This document shows positions 54,290 to 62,921 of a stretch of 64,000 nt of DNA, piece by piece. The notes under the pieces were generated by a model. The model made no database searches and was not told the origin of the DNA. It saw only the letters and a list, made by a program, of their open reading frames with translations. How positions within the stretch are numbered: position 1 is the stretch's first letter; every line of letters begins with the position of its first letter. The stretch is taken from the NCBI GenBank assembly GCA_014238905.1, contig JABAAE010000015.1:124001-188000 (forward strand), in the 5' to 3' direction. This DNA comes from Planctomycetota bacterium. Its GTDB lineage: Bacteria; Planctomycetota; Planctomycetia; Pirellulales; Pirellulaceae. The translations under genes and the position numbers were made by a program.

Positions 54290-55512
54290 GAAACACGAAC
54301 CTTTCCATCACGGATCTCTTTAATCGTTACTACATTTTTGGAAACTTCTGATGAAGGTTGATCGTCAACCACAATACCGATCGCCATCGAAGCCTCCCTA
54401 CCAAAACGAAATTCCAATTCTTTTCTATTGGCGTCCTGCCCATTCATTACCAAGATTGCCATGGATCCCTGCAATGTTGCCGTTTGAATGAACTCATCAT
54501 TGATGATACTTCCAATTTCCGTATTGGTTTTCATCGTAGCTTCGGCAAGCAATTCCCCCACTCGAGCGACCTGATCTTTGCCTATCGAATGTGAAATGGA
54601 GTGAATCCTATCAGCAATAACGACGGTGCAGATGTCGATCATCTGCTGCGCCAATTCCGAGGACAAAGCCGTCGTCAAAGATAAAATGGCCTCGAATCGA
54701 TCCCGATTTTCGTCAGTCGCCTGACCGAAAAAACCATCAACAAACAAGACAGCACTACCGCGTTGGTATTCGCGAAACTCTCGTACCGTCGGCTTCCCGG
54801 TTCTTGCCCATGACGAATAATCCCAACGTCGAACCGGCATGCCAACTTGATACTCCCGGTTGCCAACGTATTCCGAAGCACCGGCGGCGTGTGCCATCTG
54901 CATGGTCTTTTCATCTTCAAATTCATCCGAGAAACGACTTTGTGGTAATTCAAAGTGCTGGATCGGTTTAAAGGCCGGGGTCACTACTGTGCGTTCCTGG
55001 GAACGAAACCGCTGCCGAAATCGAAAAAGATTAAATGGAAAAGTAGACCCCATGGTGAGTCCGGGTGCACCATAGACACCTCTTTTAAGATAGGTGTATT
55101 CAATCGAATGTCTCACCGTCTTCCCAGCGGCAATCTGATCAATGTTCACATCGTTGCCTTTCCGGTTCAATTCGACTTCCGATTCAATTACCACCGGATC
55201 AAAAAAAACTTCGAAAGCCGATCTTCGCCGTACATTCCGCAGGTAAACATCCGCCTTGACCCTTTCGCCGGCCTGGACCACCTCTGGAAAAACAATGCGA
55301 CATTCGAGATTCGGCCTGAAAACAAAACTAATGACAGCCGCAATGGCCAAAATGCTGATGATCGCCGTGAAGAGAAAGATCAAAGGAGTTTCAAGATAAA
55401 CCAATCCGATCGACGTAAAAAAAAGTAAAAACAACAACGTGCGTCCCGGTTTGGTGATGTTGTTTCGAAAGACGCGTCCGACGTTGCGAAATGTTGGAAA
55501 ATAACGGAACAA
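54286..55512 (-). CDS. DUF58-domain membrane protein
   Basis: The 408-residue product has two N-terminal membrane segments (about 25-65), a beta-rich domain, and the DUF58 signature GNREYQVGMPVRRWDYSSWA (about 237-256), here with the family's usual Asp and Trp positions. DUF58 has a VWA-like fold and regularly partners MoxR ATPases. The start codon is a TTG at 55512, as no ATG or GTG is available before the first membrane segment. It is 42 bases after the MoxR gene and overlaps the TgpA gene by 4 bases, so the three form one operon. Confidence 0.9.
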   Translation of the reverse strand: MFRYFPTFRNVGRVFRNNITKPGRTLLFLLFFTSIGLVYLETPLIFLFTAIISILAIAAVISFVFRPNLECRIVFPEVVQAGERVKADVYLRNVRRRSAFEVFFDPVVIESEVELNRKGNDVNIDQIAAGKTVRHSIEYTYLKRGVYGAPGLTMGSTFPFNLFRFRQRFRSQERTVVTPAFKPIQHFELPQSRFSDEFEDEKTMQMAHAAGASEYVGNREYQVGMPVRRWDYSSWARTGKPTVREFREYQRGSAVLFVDGFFGQATDENRDRFEAILSLTTALSSELAQQMIDICTVVIADRIHSISHSIGKDQVARVGELLAEATMKTNTEIGSIINDEFIQTATLQGSMAILVMNGQDANRKELEFRFGREASMAIGIVVDDQPSSEVSKNVVTIKEIRDGKVRVS

Positions 55513-55554
55513 TGCAACACCATTTTTAATTGGGATAGATAGAAACAGCGCGAA

Positions 55555-56514
55555 CTAAACCGGTACCGTGACCTGTTCGACGATATCTCGAATCACGCTT
55601 TGGGAGCTCTCTACGTTTCTGCCAAAACCACGCTCCAATTCGATTCGATGACTGAGCACAAAGGGAGCAATCTGCTGAACATCGTCGGGAATCACAAAAT
55701 TTCGACCCGCCAAAAATGCGGTTGCCTGCGATGCTCTAAACAGCATCTTGGATCCTCGGGGGCTTGCACCTAACGCAATTCGATCGTCATTTCGAGTCAA
55801 ATGAATGATAGCCACCATGTATTCCGCAACCGCCTTTTCGACATGAATTTTCCTGACCCTTTCTTGGCAGGTGACCACATCTGTTTTGGAAAGGACCGGA
55901 CTCAATTGTTCCATTGGGTCCTCCAATGCCTGGCTGAACAAAATCTCTACTTCCGCGTCGGCAGAGGGGTAATCGATGGAAATCTGAAGCAAAAATCGAT
56001 CCAACTGCGACTCCGGAAGAGGAAAAGTCCCTTGATGGGTACTCGGATTCTGAGTGGCAATGACAACAAATGGTGGCTCCAAACGTCGCAGCGTTCCCTC
56101 AACGGTGACCTGCTGTTCCGCCATCGCTTCCAAAAGTGCACTTTGAGTTCTGGGAGAGGCTCTATTGATTTCGTCCACCAGTAAGACATTGCAAAAAATC
56201 GGTCCCGGTCGAAAGACAAAACTGCCATCAGCTGGATTTAAGATGGAAAATCCGAAAATATCGGCAGGAAGCAGATCTGGAGTGCATTGAACACGCTGAA
56301 ATTCCAATGCAACCGAACCAGCAAGCGCCTTGGCAAGGGTCGTCTTACCCACCCCTGGCACATCTTCAATCAGAATCGACTCACCAGAAATCAGACCTAA
56401 AATCACTTGGTCCACGACTTCGGCCTTGCCCAAAATGACTCTTGCCAGGTTGTCTCTGAGAGCCTGGATTTGACTCAAGACCTTAGCGTCGACTTCACTC
56501 TTGCTTGACTCCAT
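55555..56514 (-). CDS. MoxR-family AAA+ ATPase
   Basis: The product is 319 residues from the ATG at 56514; the extension to 56592 has no conserved features. Walker A is GVGKTTLAK (about 52-60) and Walker B is VLLVDEINRASPRTQSALLE. The ATQNPSTHQGTFPLPESQLD block and a C-terminal lid (ALGASPRGS) are all textbook MoxR. It forms an operon with the DUF58 and TgpA-like genes, a set thought to act as a chaperone or assembly machine for periplasmic proteins. Confidence 0.95.
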   Translation of the reverse strand: MESSKSEVDAKVLSQIQALRDNLARVILGKAEVVDQVILGLISGESILIEDVPGVGKTTLAKALAGSVALEFQRVQCTPDLLPADIFGFSILNPADGSFVFRPGPIFCNVLLVDEINRASPRTQSALLEAMAEQQVTVEGTLRRLEPPFVVIATQNPSTHQGTFPLPESQLDRFLLQISIDYPSADAEVEILFSQALEDPMEQLSPVLSKTDVVTCQERVRKIHVEKAVAEYMVAIIHLTRNDDRIALGASPRGSKMLFRASQATAFLAGRNFVIPDDVQQIAPFVLSHRIELERGFGRNVESSQSVIRDIVEQVTVPV

Positions 56515-57034
56515 GCGCTTACGCCCCGGTAAATCACTGACAATTGTAAATGAGAATTGGTGGATTGGCTCTCGGACAAGTCCAGTCCGCAAGCCTCCTC
56601 ACCACGATGCGTCTAGCATGCCGAATCAGCCGGTATTCACACACCTGCGTTAGCAGTGGTTACGTTCATTTCACACGATAAGACGCAACTACACTTCATA
56701 TTTTCCAAAAAAAAATAAAAAGGTGTTAAAAACTCTCTCAAATGTCCAATAAATTCTCAAAACGGTATTGAGCTGATCTGCCAGTTTTCGTAATTCTTAC
56801 GCCACCAATGGAAAGCGATTCTGGGTCAAATTTTCGACTCGGTCGAAGTGGACGATTGGACATGAACAAAACCGATCAAAGAGACCAAAACATTTCGGTT
56901 GAGTTCAGCCGTTAACATCAATTTGCGGGAATTGATGATAAGCCCTCCCTCCTGGGTCGAGCATTTTGCTCGTCGAGACACAGGTTTCTGGGTCAACCGT
57001 TTCGATGAGTGCTCACGGCTGAGCTTGAGACTGA

Positions 57035-57064
57035 GCATCGAGGCCGATTTATCGGCCTCGATGC
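57035..57064 (+). repeat. Perfect 13-bp hairpin upstream of the terminator
   Basis: GCATCGAGGCCGA (57035-57047) and TCGGCCTCGATGC (57052-57064) pair without mismatch around a 4-base loop (TTTA). It is followed only 11 bases later by the terminator stem and has no U-run itself. Confidence 0.9.
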
Positions 57065-57075
57065 CAGAGACCATC

Positions 57076-57114
57076 AAAAGGCGGAGCCGTGCAAACTGCT
57101 CCGCCTTTTGTTTT
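57076..57114 (+). terminator. Strong rho-independent terminator
   Basis: AAAAGGCGGAGC (57076-57087) pairs with GCTCCGCCTTTT (57098-57109), followed by GTTTT, so a 12-bp stem merges into a T-rich tail. Neither neighbouring protein gene ends near it. It therefore terminates a transcript that starts within the preceding spacer. The A-run on the opposite side could also let it work for the minus strand. Confidence 0.85.
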
Positions 57115-57268
57115 GATCCGTTTGGCATTGGAAGGCTAATTCTTCGATCCTGTCAGATCATCGTCTTTCTCTCTCTAAAAAACGAAAGCCATGCCGAGCT
57201 CATGCTCTCGCTGGAAGGTGTTGAACGGTTTTTTTCTTAAAAAGATGTTATGCTGACCCCAACGACCA

Positions 57269-57847
57269 ATGCTCTCTCCTGTTCTCAATGGCAAATTTGC
57301 TGTGCTTCCCTATGTTCTACTGATCGGTATTGCTGTTCCGGTCGTCGAGATTCTCTTATTGCTCTGGATGGCAGAGGCGATTGGGTTCTGGATGACGGTA
57401 GGAATTATTTTCATCACCGGAGGTTTGGGAGCCACTTTGTGGCGGTACCAGGGAATTGGTGTTCTGGGCAGATTGCGGCAAGGCATTCATCAAAAACAGT
57501 CACCCGGTGATGCTCTGATGGATGGCGCCATGATCTTCTTTGCAGGCGGACTGTTGCTGACCCCGGGGATCCTGACCGATTTGGTAGGATTTTCGTTGTT
57601 GATACCTTGGAATCGAAAATTTCTCAGGAATCGGATGAAGGCCCATTTCAGTTCTCGATTTCAATTCATGAATGTTGCTGGAAGTCATCCATTCCAGGCT
57701 CCTCCCTTTGCACATCGAGGCCCAGACAACGATTTGGACACCGAGGGCGATGATATTGTCGAAGGAGAAATTCTGTCCAGGACGATCCTGAACGAATCGG
57801 AATATCACTTGTCTGCTGATGACGATCAGGAAAATCGAAACACCTAA
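57269..57847 (+). CDS. fxsA: FxsA-family membrane protein
   Basis: The 192-residue product has two N-terminal hydrophobic segments (about 14-33 and 36-55) with the VEILLLLWMAEAIG region of FxsA. It continues with the GALGATLWRYQG-like loop, ALMDGAMIFFAGGLLLTPGILTD and LLIPWNRKFLR, i.e. the FxsA core of about 130 residues. The C-terminal tail is acidic. FxsA is an inner-membrane protein first known for suppressing F-exclusion of phage T7; its normal role is unclear. It starts about 155 bases after the terminator. Confidence 0.92.
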   Translation: MLSPVLNGKFAVLPYVLLIGIAVPVVEILLLLWMAEAIGFWMTVGIIFITGGLGATLWRYQGIGVLGRLRQGIHQKQSPGDALMDGAMIFFAGGLLLTPGILTDLVGFSLLIPWNRKFLRNRMKAHFSSRFQFMNVAGSHPFQAPPFAHRGPDNDLDTEGDDIVEGEILSRTILNESEYHLSADDDQENRNT

Positions 57848-57931
57848 TGGTTCTTTTGTTCCTGCTCCAAGACCAGGCTCTGGATCGATTTGCAACACCT
57901 CAAACAGGCTTGTTTTTTAGAATCCAGTGGC

Positions 57932-60601
57932 CTACTGAACCTGCAGGGTAAGGAATCGAATCCTGGAGTCTTTACCCAATACCGCTAATTTCTCACCCCC
58001 TGGCTGAACTGCCAAATCCACCGCTTCAAAATCATCGAGCTGAACTCGATCAACCAGCTGATCATCCGACGAGTTGGCAACGTCCCAGGTGCATATCGAA
58101 TGATCTGCGTGAAGAGTCACCATATAGCGTGGATTTGACAAGAACCGGATTGCAAGAGGCTTCCAGGCAACCGTCCACTCGGCTTTTCGCGTCCCCCGAA
58201 AGGCCCGGTAAAAGATTCTGTCCTCGGCCGCGATGGCGATGCCGATGCCATTTTCCGCCAAGTCAAAATCAACAATATTTTTGCCTGAAAAAAGTGTCGA
58301 TGTCGTGTTGGATTTTGAAACACGAATCAAATTTCGATGGCCGGCGAGAACCAACGAACTGGAACCTGGTATCACTCGAATGCGTTTGGGAATAAATGCA
58401 GCTGAGGACTTGGTAAAATCAGGTTGCTGGGTTGGCTGGGGATTCGAGGACGGCTCCGACCTCCAACGATAAATCAACTGATCGGCCAAGGCAAAGACAG
58501 TTCCGTCGGTGGAAATGTCGGCCGCTCGAATGGGCTGTTTCGCTTGCAAGCGTCGAGATGGTCTGGAAAAATCTCCCGACGCTTGTAGTTCTCCCATTTG
58601 ATAGGTCAGCAATCCTTCGCGCGGCTTTAAGATGGCAAAACCGGCATCTTGAGTCACCACAATGGGATGATCAAAATACTGGTAGGAAAAATCGTCAAAT
58701 ACGACGCGTTTTCCCAGGATATCAAAAATGCGAAATCCTTCTTCGTGAAGCACTCCCACGTGTCTTGAGTCCAGAAATCGAATTGACTTGGCGGTTGCGC
58801 CGGATTGCAGGTGCTCTTGATGATTCCTATCCAGCAAGAGTGCCGGCGGGATCGATCTGTCGGAAAGGGGGCCTTTCAATCCAAAATCCTGTGTGAGCTC
58901 CTCGATTCGTTTGCTCGTCTTCTTGGCAATTTGTTCGGAAGACGCCAGTTTTTGGTACTCACCGAACCAATACAGCGATCTTGCCCGAAAAAGCGATGAT
59001 TCCTTTTCCATTGATTCGGACGCCGCAAACCATAGCTCCGCCATTTCCACCATCGCATCCAAATCGGAGGGATTAAAATCGGCAAAATTTTGCGCCACCG
59101 CCACAATTGGCTTTAGATTACTTTGGCGGTAATGCTCCATGCCTACATCCCAGTCCGAATCCATAAAGCAGTGAAACGCACCCAGAAGACGATGATCCTG
59201 CGGGGTTAAATCGCCTGATTTTCGGCGTGAAATCAGCTCAGCCATCTTCTGATGGATCTCCTTCTTCAGCTGAAACGAATTCAGAAGCCTCGAAAAATAG
59301 GGCAAGTCCATCCACCTTCCCATCGGTGACTGACCAATCTGAATCACATTCTTTAACAATTCTTCTGCCGATAAATACGATTCGGTTGATTCCAACTCCT
59401 GAACTACCAATTCCACTTCATTAAGATACGACACTAGCGAAACTTGAGAATCGATAACGGGCGTCAACAACTTCAGGTACTTGACTTTTGCAGAGGGCAC
59501 ATCAATTTGAAATCGAGCCGAAAGGGAGGATGCAAACGCCTCAGACGACTGACAATGCCTTAACAACTTCAATTGCTCGATCACGATACTAAAAATCGCG
59601 TAGGCTCGATCAGGGTTTCGTTCATCCACCGCATATTGCAACAATTCTTCAATCAAGACGAATCGGCTTTGTTTGGATAGTTCATTCTGAATCCCGTACT
59701 CCTTTGTCAAGACTCCGACAAAACTCTCATAACGCTCTTTCGGCGGAATGGGGACACGTGAGATCGGCTCTTTTGTTTTTTTTCCAACGGATTGTCCGAT
59801 GATAATAGTTTGATCGGGGGAATCCTTGTTTTCCATTTCCGTTGGCGAAGACTCCTTCCCGATCTCCGCAACCGTTTCGGTACCGGATTGTCCGGAGGTC
59901 AAATGCGGGTTTTCAGGTTTGTTTTTTTCGTCGGGAAAATCCCCTTTTTCTTTTTTCGCATCCAGGACCGGCTTCTTCTCATTAGGCGAGTTCTCTTGAC
60001 CCTCACGATCTGGCTCAATTATCCCACCCGGTGCAGAACGGTTCGCCAACTCCGCTGGGGAAGTGAGCTCCGCTGGGGAAGTGAGCTCCGAAAGCTCCTT
60101 CCAATCCCCCAGATAGACAATCCATCCCACCACCCCCAAAACTGGTACCAGGCCCAACACCAGCCAGAACTGGACGGAACGTTTTTTTTTCCGAAAGTGC
60201 TGGAGTCGGTCCCCCACCTTCAGCGATGAAATTTCTGCAGGCAAGGGAGGAGCAACGGGCGGCTGCCGAGTGCCCGCAACCTGTTGTTGCAACTGCATAT
60301 CATAAGCCGCTTTTTCCGATAGATTAAGGAGGCAGTTCCTAGCCCTTGAAACCTGATTCAATAATGCTTGGGCTGCCTGTCCATAGTCACCATCGAGAAA
60401 AGTCCGCAAGTGGTTCAACCGATTGTCGGCAGCGGTTTGGATCAACTGGGTATCGTTTTCAAAGGCAGCCAATCCCAACAGAGAATAAAAATGGGGAGGC
60501 TGTTCAGAAGGTGAAATCCCCAACCACTGAAGATAGGGATCAAATGGCTCTGACATTTCTTCAGCGTCCTCAGAAATCGGGGCTTGAATCAAAACACTCA
60601 T
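57932..60601 (-). CDS. Membrane protein with N-terminal J-like domain and C-terminal beta-propeller
   Basis: The product is 889 residues from the ATG at 60601; an ATG at 60556, whose product begins MSEPFDPYLQWLGI, is a reasonable alternative. The first 100 residues are the planctomycete-type J-like module (YLQWLGISPSEQPPHFYSLL, then an AADNRLNHLRTF helix). A single membrane span follows (about 147-167). A Ser/Glu/Lys-rich linker (about 190-280) carries an 18-bp tandem duplication, then a helical repeat region (about 290-590). The final 270 residues form WD/NHL-like blades (RAADISTDGTVFALADQLIY, DLAVQPGGEKLAVLG). It is probably a signalling or scaffold protein with the propeller outside. Similar domains occur in planctomycete Ser/Thr-kinase-like proteins, but no kinase domain is here. 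Confidence 0.82.
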   Translation of the reverse strand: MSVLIQAPISEDAEEMSEPFDPYLQWLGISPSEQPPHFYSLLGLAAFENDTQLIQTAADNRLNHLRTFLDGDYGQAAQALLNQVSRARNCLLNLSEKAAYDMQLQQQVAGTRQPPVAPPLPAEISSLKVGDRLQHFRKKKRSVQFWLVLGLVPVLGVVGWIVYLGDWKELSELTSPAELTSPAELANRSAPGGIIEPDREGQENSPNEKKPVLDAKKEKGDFPDEKNKPENPHLTSGQSGTETVAEIGKESSPTEMENKDSPDQTIIIGQSVGKKTKEPISRVPIPPKERYESFVGVLTKEYGIQNELSKQSRFVLIEELLQYAVDERNPDRAYAIFSIVIEQLKLLRHCQSSEAFASSLSARFQIDVPSAKVKYLKLLTPVIDSQVSLVSYLNEVELVVQELESTESYLSAEELLKNVIQIGQSPMGRWMDLPYFSRLLNSFQLKKEIHQKMAELISRRKSGDLTPQDHRLLGAFHCFMDSDWDVGMEHYRQSNLKPIVAVAQNFADFNPSDLDAMVEMAELWFAASESMEKESSLFRARSLYWFGEYQKLASSEQIAKKTSKRIEELTQDFGLKGPLSDRSIPPALLLDRNHQEHLQSGATAKSIRFLDSRHVGVLHEEGFRIFDILGKRVVFDDFSYQYFDHPIVVTQDAGFAILKPREGLLTYQMGELQASGDFSRPSRRLQAKQPIRAADISTDGTVFALADQLIYRWRSEPSSNPQPTQQPDFTKSSAAFIPKRIRVIPGSSSLVLAGHRNLIRVSKSNTTSTLFSGKNIVDFDLAENGIGIAIAAEDRIFYRAFRGTRKAEWTVAWKPLAIRFLSNPRYMVTLHADHSICTWDVANSSDDQLVDRVQLDDFEAVDLAVQPGGEKLAVLGKDSRIRFLTLQVQ
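60050..60090. repeat. 18-bp in-frame tandem duplication in a linker-coding region
   Basis: CTCCGCTGGGGAAGTGAG is repeated at 60050-60067 and 60068-60085, plus CTCCG at 60086-60090. In the leftward gene it yields LTSPAE twice. It is a likely slippage product, since the linker has no structural constraint. Confidence 0.9.
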
Positions 60602-60640
60602 CTTAAACAATTCACTGTTATTGAACAGCTTGATCAGAAG

Positions 60641-60700
60641 ATCCTCGATATGCTGATCCTCGCTATGCTGATCCTCGCTATGCTGATCTTGGCTATCTTA
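60641..60700. repeat. 15-bp tandem array, three good copies and one degenerate
   Basis: Copies of ATCCTCG(A/C)TATGCTG occupy 60641-60655, 60656-60670 and 60671-60685. A fourth, ATCTTGGCTATCTTA (60686-60700), has several changes. It lies just upstream of the J-like/propeller gene (minus strand) and just before the second array. Open frames over the array translate to repetitive hydrophobic peptides and are not regarded as genes. Confidence 0.88.
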
Positions 60701-60740
60701 ATCCCTGGTTCAGTAGCCCATGAACTCGGCTGCCCTGAAA

Positions 60741-60811
60741 CATCGGCTGTCGGAAACATCGGCTGTCGGAAACATAGGCTGTCGGAAACATAGGCCGTCG
60801 GAAACATAGGG
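60741..60811. repeat. 16-bp tandem array, four copies plus a partial
   Basis: CAT(C/A)GGC(T/C)GTCGGAAA occurs at 60741-60756, 60757-60772, 60773-60788 and 60789-60804, with CATAGGG at 60805-60811. The first two copies are identical; later ones carry single substitutions in a stepwise pattern (C to A, then T to C). The 16-base period is incompatible with a coding repeat, so it is non-coding. Confidence 0.88.
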
Positions 60812-60956
60812 GACCGGCAAAAACCACTACGGTGGTTGATTGCATTGGCGATTGGCTCGAGAATAAAGAACCGAAACGACATCTCATTGAAATCAATGCG
60901 AGATGGCGTTTTTGATGATGACTTTCCAATATGGCTCTCCACGATCTTCAAGCGAC

Positions 60957-62837
60957 ATGAACTCATTCAAATCCACTGCCAGTCAAAAACAATTCTTCAT
61001 TGGAAGTTTTTCCATTCTTTCATGGTTGTTTTTTCTTTCCCCTTTGGTTTTGGCCGTTGGTTTGGGCCCTGCTTTATCCTTGGCACAGGACGCATCATCG
61101 TCGAAACAACCAGACTCGTCGAAACATCCAGGTTTCATCATCTGGTCTCGAGCTAACTCAACCGACAACGTGCCGGCCGAGGCTGTTTTTTTTCGTAGGT
61201 CTTTCAATACCCCTTCGTTTCACTCCAAACAAACCAAGGCCATCCTACAGATCACTTGCGACGATGGTTACCGCGTTTATATAAATGGTCAGGAAATTGG
61301 TAGTGACAAAGTTTGGCAGTCAATTGAGTCCTTTGACATCACCGCACAATTAAAAACTGGCAAGAATGCCATTGCAGTTCAGGCCGAAAACGCGAGTTCA
61401 AGTCCGGCAGGTTTATTTGCCACGATACGGTTTACCGATGGCAAGCAAACATCCCAGTTTCATACCGATCGAACTTGGAAGTATTCCGGCGTGGCCACGC
61501 CGGGTTGGCGTTTCCACGACTTCAAGGATGATGGCTGGAAAAATTCTTTTGAGCAAGGAAAAAGAGGAGCAACCAACCCGTGGGCCAACACGTTCACTTG
61601 GCAGGCGAAGATAAGCAAACCAAAAATCCGTCAGGCGAAACGAAAGAATCGAACTGGTTTTGAGTTGGTCAATGGAGACCGAGTCGTTTGGCTCGGCGAT
61701 ACATTTATCGAGCGAATGCAAACCAATGATTATTTAGAGACCCTTTTGACCACACAGTTTCCTCATCTCGATTTGAAATTTAGAAATTTAGGCTGGAGCG
61801 GTGACAATGTGTTTGGATTGTCACGGGCTGTGTTTGGTGACCAGGCCAACGGATTCCGTCGGCTTGAAAACGATATCAAGATTGCCGATCCTACCCTGAT
61901 CGTTATTGGCTACGGACGAAATGAGTCATTCCTGGGAACCCCCTTTCTGCCCCAATTCTTGGCGGGTCTGGAAAACCTGGTGAAAGTCCTGCGAACAACC
62001 CGGTCCGATATCGTGTTCCTCTCCCCCAGCCTGATGGAGAATCTGGGACCGCCATTGCCGGATCCAGCCGAAAAAAATCGGCGAATCCGGGTTTATTCTC
62101 AGGCGATCCGGGAATTCGCCAAAGCTCATCGATGTCATTTTATTGACAACCTGAAACCACTGGGTGAATCAACCGTTTCCAAAACCGACGTACCAGCCAT
62201 CCGTGATCGCCTAACAGACAACGGGTTGCACTTTAATGAATACGGTTACTGGAGAACCGCACCCGAACTTGCGAAAAAGTTTGGCGCATTAGACGATCCG
62301 GTCAAAATGATTTTTGACCTTCAACAGAAAACACTCACGGCAACGGGTACGACCATTCATTCGGTCCAGTTCCATGAGAACCAGATCGAATTTGTAGCTT
62401 TGGATGATCGACTAATGGCTTGCCCACCGCCACAATATTCACCTAGAGGCGGCTCCATGATGGCAACACACGATCGCATCCAGATCAACGGATTAACGCC
62501 CGGAACCTACGGACTGAAAATGGACGGCACCCCTACAATCATGGCATCCCATCAGGAATGGAGCGTGGGTGTCCTGATCAATCGCAGCAAGTATGTTTCC
62601 CAACCGCAACAACTCAGGCAGTTGATTCTCCGGAAGAACGAAATGTTCTTTCATCGCTATCGGCCGCAAAACGAAACTTACCTGTTTCTCTTCCGAAAAC
62701 ATGAACAGGGAAATAACGCCGTAGAGATCCCCCAATTTGATCCCATTGTCGAAGATTTGGAAAAACAGATTCAACAACTTAAAAAAGCCAAACCGATTCG
62801 GTACTCATTATCAAAAATCGAAACCACTGGTAAATGA
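60957..62837 (+). CDS. Secreted SGNH/GDSL-like protein with N-terminal carbohydrate-type sandwich, Thr in place of the catalytic Ser
   Basis: The product is 626 residues from the ATG at 60957 (preferred; 60903 gives 18 more). A hydrophobic signal segment (about 15-42) is followed by a sandwich domain (about 60-190) like the N-terminal module of bacterial rhamnosidases (ITCDDGYRVYINGQEIG). An SGNH-type domain comes next (about 230-440). Its blocks are recognisable: LGDTFIE (block I), RNLGWSGD (block II), GYGRNES (block III) and NGLHFNEYGY (block V). The nucleophile Ser of GDS is Thr, a change common in this planctomycete branch, so classical esterase activity is doubtful. It is 84 bases before the PVC-type dehydrogenase gene and probably cotranscribed with it. 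Confidence 0.85.
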   Translation: MNSFKSTASQKQFFIGSFSILSWLFFLSPLVLAVGLGPALSLAQDASSSKQPDSSKHPGFIIWSRANSTDNVPAEAVFFRRSFNTPSFHSKQTKAILQITCDDGYRVYINGQEIGSDKVWQSIESFDITAQLKTGKNAIAVQAENASSSPAGLFATIRFTDGKQTSQFHTDRTWKYSGVATPGWRFHDFKDDGWKNSFEQGKRGATNPWANTFTWQAKISKPKIRQAKRKNRTGFELVNGDRVVWLGDTFIERMQTNDYLETLLTTQFPHLDLKFRNLGWSGDNVFGLSRAVFGDQANGFRRLENDIKIADPTLIVIGYGRNESFLGTPFLPQFLAGLENLVKVLRTTRSDIVFLSPSLMENLGPPLPDPAEKNRRIRVYSQAIREFAKAHRCHFIDNLKPLGESTVSKTDVPAIRDRLTDNGLHFNEYGYWRTAPELAKKFGALDDPVKMIFDLQQKTLTATGTTIHSVQFHENQIEFVALDDRLMACPPPQYSPRGGSMMATHDRIQINGLTPGTYGLKMDGTPTIMASHQEWSVGVLINRSKYVSQPQQLRQLILRKNEMFFHRYRPQNETYLFLFRKHEQGNNAVEIPQFDPIVEDLEKQIQQLKKAKPIRYSLSKIETTGK

Positions 62838-62921
62838 GTTAGCCGGTAGCAGGACAATCTGCCCGCGTTCCATTTTCGCTTTCATCTCAATCTGATTCAC
62901 AAATACAAAAAAGATATTGCC

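Larger units (their letters stand above)
56821..57114 (+). ncRNA. Candidate structured non-coding RNA between divergent genes
   Basis: This stretch lies between divergent moxR and fxsA and holds successive inverted repeats: TTCGAC/GTCGAA (56833-56838, 56842-56847), CATCAATT/AATTGATG (56916-56923, 56930-56937), CGAGCA/TGCTCG (56958-56963, 56967-56972), the 13-bp stem 57035-57064 and a terminator (57076-57114). CTGGGTC recurs three times (about 56821, 56952, 56988). No convincing open frame matches. A transcript ending at the terminator would be a few hundred bases and highly structured. No 6S, SRP, RNase P or tmRNA hallmark was found. The promoter is not located. Confidence 0.45.

Noticed and set aside
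56826..57128. Small frames on both strands across the ncRNA candidate (for example 56899-57240)
   Set aside because: They run through hairpins and the terminator and lack plausible starts and protein-like composition.
60641..60811. CRISPR array
   Set aside because: The units are contiguous tandem copies with no spacers and no cas genes nearby.
60584..60966. Frames encoding repetitive peptides over the tandem arrays
   Set aside because: The peptides merely translate the 15-bp array, and the 16-bp array breaks frame; no start signals.
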